DNA of 64,000 bases. Source: Pseudomonas kilonensis. GTDB lineage: Bacteria > Pseudomonadota > Gammaproteobacteria > Pseudomonadales > Pseudomonadaceae. Below, piece after piece: positions 32,752 through 42,300 of the stretch. Location of the stretch: NCBI RefSeq assembly GCF_001269885.1, contig NZ_LHVH01000024.1:496001-560000 (forward strand). Reading direction: 5' to 3'. The stretch's first letter is position 1. Each line of letters opens with the position of its first letter. The position numbers and the translations under genes are program-made. The notes beneath the pieces are model-generated. The model did no database searches. It was not told the origin of the DNA and was given only the letters and a program-made list of their open reading frames with translations.

Positions 32752-33255
32752 ATGAGCAAAGTCAAACTGACCACCAACCACGGTGACATCGTTCTGCAAC
32801 TGAACGCCGAGAAGGCGCCGCTGACCGTGGCCAACTTCATCGAATACGTCAACGCCGGCCACTACGAAAACACCGTGTTCCACCGCGTCATCGGCAACTT
32901 CATGATCCAGGGCGGCGGTTTCGAGCCAGGCATGAAGGAAAAGAAAGACAAGCGCCCAAGCATCCAGAACGAAGCTGACAACGGCCTGCCGAACAAAAAG
33001 TACAGCGTTGCCATGGCCCGTACCATGGAGCCGCATTCGGCCTCCGCGCAGTTCTTCATCAACGTGGCGGACAACAGCTTCCTGAACCACAGCGGCAAAA
33101 CCACCCAGGGCTGGGGCTATGCGGTGTTCGGTGAAGTGATCGAAGGCACCGACGTAGTCGACAAGATCAAAGGCGTTTCCACCACGTCCAAGGCCGGCCA
33201 CCAGGACGTCCCGGCAGAAGACGTGATCATCGAGAAAGCCGAGATCGTTGAGTGA
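32752..33255 (+). CDS. ppiB: Peptidyl-prolyl cis-trans isomerase, cyclophilin
   Basis: A 167-residue cytoplasmic cyclophilin B with no signal peptide. The active-site pattern is FHRVIGNFMIQGGGF, with the catalytic arginine in HRV near residue 43, then the SASAQFFINVADN segment near residue 97. It speeds proline isomerisation in folding. The stop overlaps the lpxH start by 4 bases (GTGA), an arrangement conserved in Pseudomonas. Confidence 0.96.
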   Translation: MSKVKLTTNHGDIVLQLNAEKAPLTVANFIEYVNAGHYENTVFHRVIGNFMIQGGGFEPGMKEKKDKRPSIQNEADNGLPNKKYSVAMARTMEPHSASAQFFINVADNSFLNHSGKTTQGWGYAVFGEVIEGTDVVDKIKGVSTTSKAGHQDVPAEDVIIEKAEIVE

Positions 33256-34001
33256 TATTGCTGATTTCAGACTTGCATCTGGAAGAGGAGCGCCCGGACA
33301 TCAGCCGGGCGTTTCTGGATTTACTCGCCACACGCGCCCGCTCGGCGCAAGCGTTGTACATTCTGGGCGACTTTTTCGAAGCCTGGATCGGCGACGATGC
33401 CATGACGCCGTTCCAGCGTTCCATCTGCCAGGCCCTGCGCGACTTGAGCGACAGCGGCACGGCCATCTTCCTGATGCACGGCAATCGCGACTTCATGCTG
33501 GGGCAGGCCTTTTGCAAGGCGGCCGGCTGCACCCTGCTCAAGGACCCGAGTGTCGTGCAGTTCAATGGCGAGCCGGTGCTGCTGATGCACGGCGACAGTC
33601 TCTGCACCCGCGACGAAGGCTACATGAAGCTGCGGCGCTGGCTGCGCAACCCGGTCACGCTGTTCGTCCTGCGGCACCTGCCGCTGGGCAGCCGGCAGAA
33701 ACTGGCGCGCAAACTGCGCAACGAAAGCCGCACGCAGACACGCATGAAAGCCAATGACATCGTCGACGTCACGCCCGAAGAGATCCCGCGGATCATGCAG
33801 CAATACGGCGTGAAGACCTTGATCCACGGCCACACCCACCGCCCCGCCATCCACAAGCTGCAACTGGGCGAACACGCCGCCCGGCGCATCGTGCTGGGGG
33901 ATTGGGACAAGCAAGGCTGGGCGTTGCAGGTGGATGAACAAGGGTTTGCGTTGGCGCCATTTGGGTTCGGTAATGCGCAGTTGGCGTTGCCAAGCACCTA
34001 A
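33252..34001 (+). CDS. lpxH: UDP-2,3-diacylglucosamine hydrolase
   Basis: A 249-residue calcineurin-like phosphoesterase of lipid A synthesis that turns UDP-2,3-diacylglucosamine into lipid X and UMP at the inner membrane. The metal-binding motifs are all present: DLHLEE at residue 7, GDFFEAWIGDD at residue 38, HGNRDFMLG at residue 78 and HGHTHRP near residue 196. It starts with GTG overlapping the ppiB stop, so translation is coupled. A REPIN follows. Confidence 0.95.
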   Translation: MILLISDLHLEEERPDISRAFLDLLATRARSAQALYILGDFFEAWIGDDAMTPFQRSICQALRDLSDSGTAIFLMHGNRDFMLGQAFCKAAGCTLLKDPSVVQFNGEPVLLMHGDSLCTRDEGYMKLRRWLRNPVTLFVLRHLPLGSRQKLARKLRNESRTQTRMKANDIVDVTPEEIPRIMQQYGVKTLIHGHTHRPAIHKLQLGEHAARRIVLGDWDKQGWALQVDEQGFALAPFGFGNAQLALPST

Positions 34002-34031
34002 AGCCCGCAGATCTCCTTTGTGGGCGCGAGC

Positions 34032-34123
34032 CTGTGGGAGCAAAGCTTGCTCGCGATGAACGATGACACGGTCTTGCAGTTGAACCATGTCGCCTGCATC
34101 GCGGGCAAGCCTTGCTCCCACAG
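34032..34123. repeat. REPIN, GTGGGAGCAAAG type
   Basis: A 92-base palindrome, left arm CTGTGGGAGCAAAGCTTGCT, differing from the copy at 46452-46543 at only a handful of positions, even in the spacer. Between lpxH and the efflux operon. Confidence 0.9.
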
Positions 34124-34152
34124 GTACGCTCCCGCAGGGTGTTGTGTGTGGA

Positions 34153-35682
34153 TCAGTGCCCCGCCGATGCAGGCCCCGCCTTCGCCGCAAACGGCGGCTT
34201 CGCCAGCCACACCAGCACGATCAACCCCATGAACGCCCACCCCAGCAGCGTGAAGTAATCCACGGTGGAGAGCATGTATGCCTGGCTGTTGAGGACCTGC
34301 TCAAGCCGGGCATAAGCCGGGGCACTCGCGCCACCGAGTTGGTTGAGTGCTTCGCGGGTGGCCGGCTCGAAAGTGCTGATGCTTTCGCTCAGGTAGGCGT
34401 GATGCTGGTCGGCCCGGCGGATCCAGATCCAGGTGGTCAGGGACGCGGCAAAGCTGCCGCCCAGGGTCCGCAGGAACGTCGCCAGCCCCGCGCCGTCGGC
34501 AATCTGGTGCGGCGGCAGGTCCGACATCAGAATGCTCAGGGTCGGCATGAAGAACAGCGCCACGCCGATGCCCATGAACAACTGCACCATCGCAATGTGC
34601 TGGAAATCCACCTCATTGGTAAACCCGGCGCGCATGAAGCAGCTCAGGCCCATGGCCAGGAACGCCAGCCCGGCCAACACACGCAGGTCGAACCGGTGGG
34701 CGTACTTGCCGACGAAGGGTGACATCAGCACCGGCAGGATGCCGATGGGCGCCACCGCCAGCCCGGCCCAGGTCGCGGTGTAGCCCATCTGGGTCTGCAA
34801 CCACTGCGGCAGGATCAGGTTGATGCCGAAGAACCCGGCATAGCCCCCCACCAACACAATGGTACCGATGCGAAAGTTGCGATAGGCGAACAGGCGGAGA
34901 TTGACCACCGGGTGGCGGTCGGTCATTTCCCAGATCACGAACACCGCCAGGGCAATGATCGAAATCAGCGCACCGCTAATGATGAAATTCGATTCGAACC
35001 AGTCCAGGTCGTTGCCTTTGTCGAGAATCACCTGGAGCGCGCCGACGCCGATGATCAGCGTGATCAACCCCACGTAGTCCATTGGTTGATGGCTGGTGAC
35101 CACCGGTCGCGCCTTGAGCTGCTGTTGCACGACCATCGCCGCGAAGACGCCGATGGGTACGTTGATGAAGAAAATCCACGGCCAGCTATAGCTGTCGGTG
35201 ATCCAGCCACCGAGGATCGGCCCGGCAATCGGCGCCACCACCGTGACCATCGCCAGCAACGCCAGGGCCATGCCGCGCCTGGCCGGCGGGTACACGGCTA
35301 TCAGCAAGGTCTGGGTCATCGGATACAACGGCCCGGCCACCAGCCCTTGAAGTACGCGAAAGCCAATCAGCTCCGGCATCGAGGTGGAAATACCGCACAA
35401 GAACGACGCGAGCACGAACAGCATCGTCGCCCACAAAAACAGCTTCACCTCGCCAAACCGCCGGCTCAACCAGCCGGTGAGCGGCAAGGCGATGGCGTTG
35501 CTCACCGCGAACGAGGTAATCACCCAAGTGCCCTGCTCCGAGCTCACGCCCAGGTTGCCGGAAATGGTCGGCAAGGCGACGTTGGCAATGGTGGTGTCGA
35601 GCACCTGCATGAACGTCGCCAGCGACAGCCCGATGGTGCTGAGCAACAGGCTGGGCGGCGTGAAAGACGCGTTATTGCTCAT
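34153..35682 (-). CDS. emrB: EmrB-type MFS drug exporter (DHA2)
   Basis: A 509-residue major facilitator with 14 expected membrane segments, of the DHA2/EmrB-QacA class. The motif VLDTTIANVALPTISGNL lies in the first segment near residue 28, and LTGWLSRRFGEVKLF matches the conserved cytoplasmic loop 2-3 motif. Partnered with EmrA and an outer-membrane channel, it expels drugs or uncouplers across both membranes using protons. I start at the ATG at 35682, with AGGAT upstream. The gene lies 243 bases after emrA, a gap filled by a nested REPIN, so its expression relative to emrA may be lowered. Confidence 0.92.
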   Translation of the reverse strand: MSNNASFTPPSLLLSTIGLSLATFMQVLDTTIANVALPTISGNLGVSSEQGTWVITSFAVSNAIALPLTGWLSRRFGEVKLFLWATMLFVLASFLCGISTSMPELIGFRVLQGLVAGPLYPMTQTLLIAVYPPARRGMALALLAMVTVVAPIAGPILGGWITDSYSWPWIFFINVPIGVFAAMVVQQQLKARPVVTSHQPMDYVGLITLIIGVGALQVILDKGNDLDWFESNFIISGALISIIALAVFVIWEMTDRHPVVNLRLFAYRNFRIGTIVLVGGYAGFFGINLILPQWLQTQMGYTATWAGLAVAPIGILPVLMSPFVGKYAHRFDLRVLAGLAFLAMGLSCFMRAGFTNEVDFQHIAMVQLFMGIGVALFFMPTLSILMSDLPPHQIADGAGLATFLRTLGGSFAASLTTWIWIRRADQHHAYLSESISTFEPATREALNQLGGASAPAYARLEQVLNSQAYMLSTVDYFTLLGWAFMGLIVLVWLAKPPFAAKAGPASAGH

Positions 35683-35760
35683 TGCGAGAATCCTATGAAG
35701 CGAAGGTGGCGAAATCCCTTGGGACAAGACCCAACCCCTGTGGGTGCAAGATCCTTAAAC

Positions 35761-35898
35761 CCTGTGGGAGCAAGGCTGTGTGGGAGCAAAGCTTGCTCGC
35801 GAAACAGGCGATGCGGTCTTTCAGAAATCAAGGTGACTGTTTCGCGGGCAAGCCTTGCTCCCACAGGGTCTTGCTCCCACACAGCCTTGCTCCCACAG
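35761..35898. repeat. Nested REPIN inside the efflux operon
   Basis: A palindrome of about 138 bases in which the arms are extended by repeated units: the left arm has CTGTGGGAGCAAGGCTGTGT followed by GGGAGCAAAGCTTGCTC. The right arm carries the same units plus one more. It lies between emrA and emrB. One more half-unit (CCTGTGGGTGCAAG) precedes it at 35738-35751. Confidence 0.85.
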
Positions 35899-35925
35899 AT
35901 TTCAGAGGCTGGCCTGCAATTGCGA

Positions 35926-37122
35926 TCAGCGCTGCGCGGTCTTGCTGGCCACCGCGCTGTTGTCATGGATCAGGCGGGCGATCATCGCGTCGGCATCGGC
36001 CAACTGCCGGTCGTAGACCTGGGTACTGAACGAGGCTTTCTGCGGTGGCTGCTGGGCCAGTACCGGGCCGCTCTGGTCGTGCAGGTCGACGTTGACCAGG
36101 GTCGACAGGCCAATGCGCAGCGGATGCTTGGCCAGCTCCTGGGCATTGATGTGAATGCGCACCGGCACCCGCTGGACGATCTTGATCCAGTTACCGGTGG
36201 CGTTCTGCGCCGGCAGCAAGGCAAACGCGCTGCCGGTCCCGGCGCCGAGGCTGTCGATGGTGCCGCTGTACTTCACATCGCTGCCGTACAGGTCGGCTTC
36301 GATGTCCACCGGCTGGCCGATGCGCATGTCGCGCAGTTGGGTTTCCTTGAAGTTGGCGTCGATCCACAGCTGATCCAGCGGGATCACCGCCATCAACGCC
36401 GTGCCCGGCTGCACCCGCTGGCCGAGTTGCACGGTGCGCTTGGCGACATAACCGGTGACCGGTGCGATCAAGGTACTGCGGGCGTTGGCCAGGAAGGCCT
36501 GGCGCAGTTGCGCGGCGGCGGACTGCACGTCGGGATGGGACGACACCACGGTATCGTCCACCAAGGCGCTGGTGGTCTTGAGCTGTTGCCGGGCATTGGC
36601 CAAGGCGTTCTGCGCCGAGGTCAGGTCATCGCGGGCGTGAGACAGTTCCTCCTTGGAAATCGCCCCGCCGGCCGCCAGGTTCTTGCGTCGGCTGTAGTTT
36701 TCCTGGGCCTTCTGCACTTCGGCCTCTTGCGCATTGACCTGCGCCCGCATGCCATCGACATTGCTGTACAAACCACGCACCTGGCGCACGGTCCGGGCCA
36801 GGTTGGCCTGGGCACTTTGCAGCCCGACTTCGGCGTCGTTCGGGTCGAACTGCACCAGCACCTGGCCTTCACGCACCAGGTCGCCGTCGTCGGCCCCGAT
36901 GCTCACCACGGTGCCGGTGACCAGCGGCGTGATTTCCACTACGTTGCCGTTCACATAGGCATCGTCGGTGCTTTCGCTCCAGCGACCATACAGTTCGTAC
37001 CAGGCCCAGACGCCCAGGCCCGAAAGAATGACCAGCAGCGTCAGTGTCAGCAGCATGACCTTGCGCTTGCGTGGGTGGCTGTCTTGCGCATGTTCGGATT
37101 GAGTCGTTTCGGCAGTCGCCAT
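35926..37122 (-). CDS. emrA: EmrA-type membrane fusion protein
   Basis: A 398-residue periplasmic adaptor anchored by one N-terminal membrane segment (VMLLTLTLLVILSGLGVWAWYEL, residues about 23-45). It has a split lipoyl domain (VVEITPLVTGTVVSIGADDGDLVREGQVLVQFD near 66-98), a coiled-coil hairpin (residues about 105-205) and a beta-barrel domain. It links the MFS pump to the OprM-type channel. The 16-base gap from the upstream channel gene shows coupled expression. Confidence 0.93.
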   Translation of the reverse strand: MATAETTQSEHAQDSHPRKRKVMLLTLTLLVILSGLGVWAWYELYGRWSESTDDAYVNGNVVEITPLVTGTVVSIGADDGDLVREGQVLVQFDPNDAEVGLQSAQANLARTVRQVRGLYSNVDGMRAQVNAQEAEVQKAQENYSRRKNLAAGGAISKEELSHARDDLTSAQNALANARQQLKTTSALVDDTVVSSHPDVQSAAAQLRQAFLANARSTLIAPVTGYVAKRTVQLGQRVQPGTALMAVIPLDQLWIDANFKETQLRDMRIGQPVDIEADLYGSDVKYSGTIDSLGAGTGSAFALLPAQNATGNWIKIVQRVPVRIHINAQELAKHPLRIGLSTLVNVDLHDQSGPVLAQQPPQKASFSTQVYDRQLADADAMIARLIHDNSAVASKTAQR

Positions 37123-37137
37123 GACAAGTACCTCGAA

Positions 37138-38607
37138 TCAGTTATTTGGCGTGGTAGCGGCCGGGGTGGCCGCTGCCAGGGTCTGGGCGTCGAAACCGCC
37201 GCCCAGGGCCTGCATCAGTTGGATCGACAAATCGATCTGGTCGGCATTCAGGTTCGCCAGTTGGCGCTGGGCCTGGAGCAATTGCTGCTCGATGCTCAAC
37301 ACGTCCAGGTAATTACCGATGCCCGAGCCGTAGCGCTGGACCACCGTGTCGTAGGAGCTCTGTGCGATATCGGTGGCATGTTGCTGGGCGCCGATCTGGC
37401 GAGCGATGTCACGCAATTGGTTGATGGTGTCGCTGACATCCCCAAGGGCCGTGACCAGGCTCTTGTTGTACTGCGCCACCGCCAGGTCGTAATCGGCGTC
37501 CCGGGCATCCAGGTCCGCCCGCAAGCGGCCGCCATCGAAGATCGGCAGCGACACCGTCGGCCCCACATTGAAGAAGCGGCTGGCCGAACCGAACATCGCA
37601 TCGCCCAGCAACGACCGGGTTCCGGCGGCTGCGCTCAAGTTGAGATTGGGGTAGAAGTTGGTCTTGCCGGCCTCGATATCCTTGCTCGCCGCCTCGACCC
37701 GCCAACGTGCCGCGACCAGGTCCGGACGCCGCCCCAGCAACTCGGCCGGCAGGTTCGACGGCAAGGCGACCGCGCTGGCTTGCAGCACGTTGGGCCGGGC
37801 GATTTCATTGCCGCGGTCCGGGCCTTTGCCCAGCAGCACCGCCAGGGCGATCTTGGCGCTTTGCAGGCGTTTCTCCGCGTCGATCAGGGTTGCATCGGCG
37901 CTGGCTTCCAGGCTTTCGGTCTGCTGGAATTGATATTCGCTGTCGATCCCGGCAGTGAGGCGGCGCTTGCCCAGGTCGAGCATCTGCCGGGTGCGCTTGA
38001 GGTCCTCGGCGGCCAGGTCATGAATAATGTGGGCCTGGCCCAGGTCGCTGTAGGCCCGGGCCACGTCGGCGGCCAGGGTCAGTTGCGCGGCCTGGCGATC
38101 GATCTCGGCGGCGCGGGCCTGGCCGAGGGCGGCTTCCCAGGCGGCACGCTGGCCACCCCAGAGGTCGAAGTTGTAATTGAAGTCCACACCTAACGTGCGC
38201 AAGGTGCTGTACGCCCCGCCCTGCCCTTGCGGGTCCTGGTCACGGGACAGGCGCGAACGGCTGGCGCCGCCGCTGGCATCCAGGGTCGGCAGGCGCGCCG
38301 CGTTGGCGGCGTAGGCGGCGGCACTGGCCTGATGCACCCGGGCACTGGCGATCTGCATGTCCGGGCTATCGCGCAGGGCTTCACGGATCAGGCCGTCGAG
38401 TTGCGGGTCGCCAAGGCTTTTCCACCAATCGCTTTTTGGCCACGCGGCCGGAGACAGCGTGACACCGTTCAGGGATTGCCCGGCCTTGAGGCTCTGGGCC
38501 TCGAGGCTCACGCCTTCGGTCTTCAGGCCGCTGTAGCTGGCACAGCCCGCCAGGCTCATGGCCAAGACCACCAGGCTTAATCGGGTACGCAAGGTTTTAC
38601 GCTTCAT
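37138..38607 (-). CDS. Outer-membrane efflux lipoprotein, OprM/NodT family
   Basis: A 489-residue TolC-family channel with a lipoprotein signal peptide (lipobox SLAGC, Cys22). Two repeats of the outer-membrane efflux domain span residues about 85-270 and 285-470. It forms a trimeric channel through the outer membrane for the EmrAB-type pump. It overlaps the upstream MarR stop by 4 bases (ATGA). Usual length and domain order. Confidence 0.93.
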   Translation of the reverse strand: MKRKTLRTRLSLVVLAMSLAGCASYSGLKTEGVSLEAQSLKAGQSLNGVTLSPAAWPKSDWWKSLGDPQLDGLIREALRDSPDMQIASARVHQASAAAYAANAARLPTLDASGGASRSRLSRDQDPQGQGGAYSTLRTLGVDFNYNFDLWGGQRAAWEAALGQARAAEIDRQAAQLTLAADVARAYSDLGQAHIIHDLAAEDLKRTRQMLDLGKRRLTAGIDSEYQFQQTESLEASADATLIDAEKRLQSAKIALAVLLGKGPDRGNEIARPNVLQASAVALPSNLPAELLGRRPDLVAARWRVEAASKDIEAGKTNFYPNLNLSAAAGTRSLLGDAMFGSASRFFNVGPTVSLPIFDGGRLRADLDARDADYDLAVAQYNKSLVTALGDVSDTINQLRDIARQIGAQQHATDIAQSSYDTVVQRYGSGIGNYLDVLSIEQQLLQAQRQLANLNADQIDLSIQLMQALGGGFDAQTLAAATPAATTPNN

Positions 38608-39077
38608 TTTCCCCCCATTCGCGACACGGCGATGGGATCACCGGCGGCGAGCAGAATTTTCTTGAGAATCTGTTCGAGGGTTTGCAGCTCCTCGGGGCTG
38701 ATGGCGCAGGCCAACTGGTTCATGGCCTCGGCGCCGATAAACGGCAGGCGATCGGCGAGGGCCTGGCCGGCTTCGGTCAGCACCAGGCGCACTTGCCGGC
38801 GGTCCTGGGCGGAGCGTTCACGGGCCAGGAAACCTTTCTGCTCCAGGCGATCGAGCATCCGCGTCATCGAGCCGCTGTCCAGGGACAGGTAGCGACACAG
38901 CTCGGCCGGCGTCTCGATGCCGTACTGGGCCATGATGATCAACACCTTGAACTGCGCGGCGGTGATGCCGACGGGTTCCATGTGGGTGTCGATGATCCGG
39001 TCCTTGAGCAGCGCGGTACGGCCGAGCAGCATGCCGAGATGGCAGTTGTGAAAGTTGTCTGGGGTGAAATGCTTCAT
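38604..39077 (-). CDS. MarR-family repressor of the efflux operon
   Basis: A 157-residue winged-helix regulator: helices and wing span PAELCRYLSLDSGSMTRMLDRLEQKGFLARERSAQDRRQVRLVLT. Such proteins bind phenolic or lipophilic compounds and release DNA. It heads the operon marR-oprM-emrA-emrB and overlaps the channel start by 4 bases, so it controls its own message. Two CTGCYTAGGCAG sites lie upstream, with the promoter between or over them, a typical autorepressor layout. The ligand is unknown. Confidence 0.93.
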   Translation of the reverse strand: MKHFTPDNFHNCHLGMLLGRTALLKDRIIDTHMEPVGITAAQFKVLIIMAQYGIETPAELCRYLSLDSGSMTRMLDRLEQKGFLARERSAQDRRQVRLVLTEAGQALADRLPFIGAEAMNQLACAISPEELQTLEQILKKILLAAGDPIAVSRMGGK

Positions 39078-39091
39078 CTGACCACCGTTTG

Positions 39092-39146
39092 CTGCCTAGG
39101 CAGTGAATGTATGTCGAGATATTACTGCTTAGGCAGCGAATGTCAA
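39092..39146 (-). promoter_or_regulatory. Efflux operon promoter with two MarR operators
   Basis: Minus strand: -35 TTGACA (39141-39146), a 16-base spacer, -10 TAATAT (39119-39124). Operator one, CTGCTTAGGCAG (39125-39136), lies in the spacer; operator two, CTGCCTAGGCAG (39092-39103), lies downstream of the start. Their centres are 33 bases apart, three helical turns, so repressors face the same side of DNA. Confidence 0.8.
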
Positions 39147-39177
39147 TCAAATAGTTAGCTTGCTATTCACATAAAGT

Positions 39178-39300
39178 GTGTGGGAGCTGGTCCTGTGGGA
39201 GCAAGGCTTGCCCGCGATAGCATCACCTCGGTTTGACTGATAGACCGAGTTGCCTATATCGCGGGCAAGCCTTGCTCCCACAAAAGCTCAGCTCCCACAG
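39178..39300. repeat. Nested REPIN with outer GTGGGAGCTG arms
   Basis: An inner palindrome CTGTGGGAGCAAGGCTTGCC (39193 onward) with matching right arm, enclosed by outer arms GTGTGGGAGCTGG (left) and CAGCTCCCACAG (right). Between the MarR gene and tamB. Like 35761-35898, it has grown by added half-units. Confidence 0.85.
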
Positions 39301-39316
39301 GGGGTTGGGGGAAGGG

Positions 39317-42300
39317 TTAGAAATCGCGCTTGTAGAAGATGTCCAACGAGCTGGCGACGCCGCTCGCGGCCTCGAGGTAGACCTTCTTGCTGAGCTTGTA
39401 GCGCAGGGCGATGGTGTTGGCCGGTTCGAACACACCAACGCCGTAGCGCAGGCTGAGTTTTTCCGACAGGTTGCCGCTGGCGACCACGCTGGTGGCATTG
39501 CCGCTGCCCTGGGTGTCGAGCTGGAAGTCCTCGATCCCCAGGTTATTGGCCAGGCTGGTGGTCACCCCCGAGCTACCCATCAACCCCAGGCCCAGCGCCG
39601 CCTGGGCGAGCATGTTGTTGTCCTCGCCGGTGGTGCTCAGCGGCCGGCCCAGCACCAGGTAGGACAATGCCTGCTCCTGGCTCATGGCCGGTTCCGAGAA
39701 GATTTGCGTGGCCGGTTGCTCGGCGCTGCCGCTCAAGCGGATGCCGGCGATCACGTCGTCGGTCTGGCGGATCGCTTCGATGTCCAGGTAGGGCTGGTCG
39801 ATGGGCCCGGCAAACAGCAGCCGCGCCCGTCGCACCGTCAGCCGTTGCCCGTAGGCCCGATAACGACCGTCGTTGAGCCAGAGCTCGCCGCGGGTGTCCA
39901 TGTTGTCGCCGATGTGAACCTGGCCCTGCACGTTGGCGGTCAGGCCGAAACCCGAGAACGCGAGTTTGTCCTGGCCGACGATCACGTCGATGTCCATCGC
40001 CATGGCCAGCGGCGCCTTGCCCTCTTCGGTCTGGTGGCCGACGATCACCGTGTCATCCGAGACCTTGACGGTGGACGGCGGCAGTTCGCGAATGGTGATC
40101 TCGCCTTTGGGTACCAGGACCTTGCCGGCAATGGAAAGCCGCTCACCCTGCATGGTGATGTTGAGGTCAGGCGCCACGTCGAGCACCGCATAAGGCTCGA
40201 CGGTGACCGGCAATTGCGAGCCCTTGAGGGCCAGGTTCATGGTCAGGGCGTCGCCCCAGCCGATGTTGCCGTTCAAGCTGCCCTGCCCGCTCTTGCCACT
40301 TTTCCAATTGCCATTGAGCTGCAGCGCTTCGCCGGTAATCATTGCCCGCATCTGCAAGGCTTCGAGGCTGACCGGCAGTTCCGGACCAGACACTTCGCCA
40401 TCGCTGAGCAGCAGGTTGCCGTTGACCTGGGGCGCGAGCAAACCACCGGACAAGGTCCCGCTGCCGTTCAGGTGACCGGTGAGGGTTTCCACCATTGGTA
40501 CGAATGGCCGGGCCACGGACAAGTCCAGGCCTGTCAGGCGGAACGAGCCGCTGATGGGTTTGCTGGCCGGTATGGGGTTGATTTGTGCCTGGAGCATCAG
40601 TTCGCCGAGCCTGGCGCCGACGAAATTCAGGTCGGTGTCGATGCGCTTGGGGGTCAGGCGGCTCTTGAGCGTCAGGGTCTGGTACGGGAAGTCCAGCCAT
40701 TGCGCCTTATCGCCCTCTTTGTCCCGAATCCGTAAAGTACCGCCGCTGGCGTCCACCAGGACCCGGCCATTCGGACCGCTGGCCGGCAGGTCCAGTTGCA
40801 GGTCCGCGTTGAGCCGGCCCTGCCAGGCAAAATCCTTGGGCATCCACTGGGCCAGGCTTTCGATGGGGAATTGCTTGAGGTGATAGCGCAGCTTCGGCTC
40901 CGGCATCAGTCGCTGGTCTTCACCGCACAGGCTGGCCTCACCGGAACGCCAGCAATGCGCGCCGACGTTGAGCGTGCCATCGGCCAGGCGCTCCAGTTTC
41001 GCCGGAGCTTGCAGACGCCAGGCTTGACCGCCGGCCTGCACGTCACCGCTGGCCAGGCGCCCACGCCAATTGCCCTGGTCGAGCGCGCCATCGAGGGCCA
41101 GGGTCGTGTCGAGCTGCGGCCCTTGCAGGTCCAGGTTGAGCTTCTGCTGTTTGATATCACCCTGGCCGCTGACCGTCAGCACGCCCAGTGACGTTTCGCC
41201 GACGCGGATGCCGCTGGCCTTGAGGTCGAGCTTGCCGCGCTGGGTGCTGTCGAGGGTTGCGTCCAGGTTCAGGCTTTGCAGGCGGTTGTCCTGGAAGGCC
41301 AGTTGCGTGCCTTGCAGGCCGAGCTTGCCTTGGGGGGCCTTGAGCGTGCCGGCCACGTCGACACGGCCGACGACTTGGCCGCGCAATTGCGGCCAGAGCT
41401 GAGCCAGGCGTGCGAGCTTGATGTCGATCTGGCCGGTCAGCTTCTCTTGCAGGCTGGCACTGCCGTTGATGCGGTTATCCCCCAGGCGAATGTCCAGCGC
41501 GCTGAGCTTCCACTGCTCGCCGGCGCCGCTGGCCTTGGCCTGGAACAGCGCTGGCTGGCCACGCAGTTTGCCCTTGAGGTCCAGGTCCGCGTCGAGATCG
41601 AGGCGGTCGTTCTTCATCATCCCTTTGCTGCGCAACGGCCCGGCCAGGGTCCCAGGCAACTCGCCAAGCCAATACGCCGGGTTGATGGCCGACAGTTGCA
41701 GCGCCGTGTCCCAGGCAATGCCCTCGGCAAATTGCAGGCTCAGGTGCCCTTCGGCCTTGCCCTGTCCCGCCGCGAGCTCGAGCTGCGGCAAGTGGATTTG
41801 CGTCAGGTCGCCGCTGAACGGGCTGCCCAGGCTGAAGGCCCCGGCGGGTCCGTCCAGCGCAGCCTGGAAGTTGCCCAGGTATTGGCCATCGGTGTAGGAG
41901 ACTTCGCCGTCGAAGCGGCGCAGCGTCACCTGCGGCTCGTCGATCAGCGGATAGAGGCGATGCCAGGGGAAATCCAGCCAGGCGACTTTCGCCTCGGCGC
42001 GCAGGCCTTCGCGCCAGTCCAATTGGCCGCTGAGCTTCAGGCTTTGCTGCTCGCCAGCATCCAGATCCAGGCCGGCGATCTGCGCGCCATTGGCGTCCAC
42101 CGTGCCTTGCAGCAACAACGCCACCGGCCCTTTTTCGGCGGGCAGCGTCGCCTTGCCGAGCAGTTGATAGCCGTTTTTCAGATCGCCTTCGCCGGTCAAT
42201 TCCAGCTGATTGAGCAACAACGTGTCGGGCAGATCGGCACTGGCCTTGAAGCCGTCGGCGCTGATGTGCACCTTGGCGGGCAGGTTGTCCGCGAGCGGTT

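Noticed and set aside
35761..35898. Nested REPIN considered as a CRISPR array
   Set aside because: The units are palindromic arms with no regular unique spacers and no cas genes nearby.
34912..38193. Long plus-strand open frame antisense to the efflux operon
   Set aside because: It runs across three real genes and the REPIN, with no family resemblance, and codon use fits the other strand.
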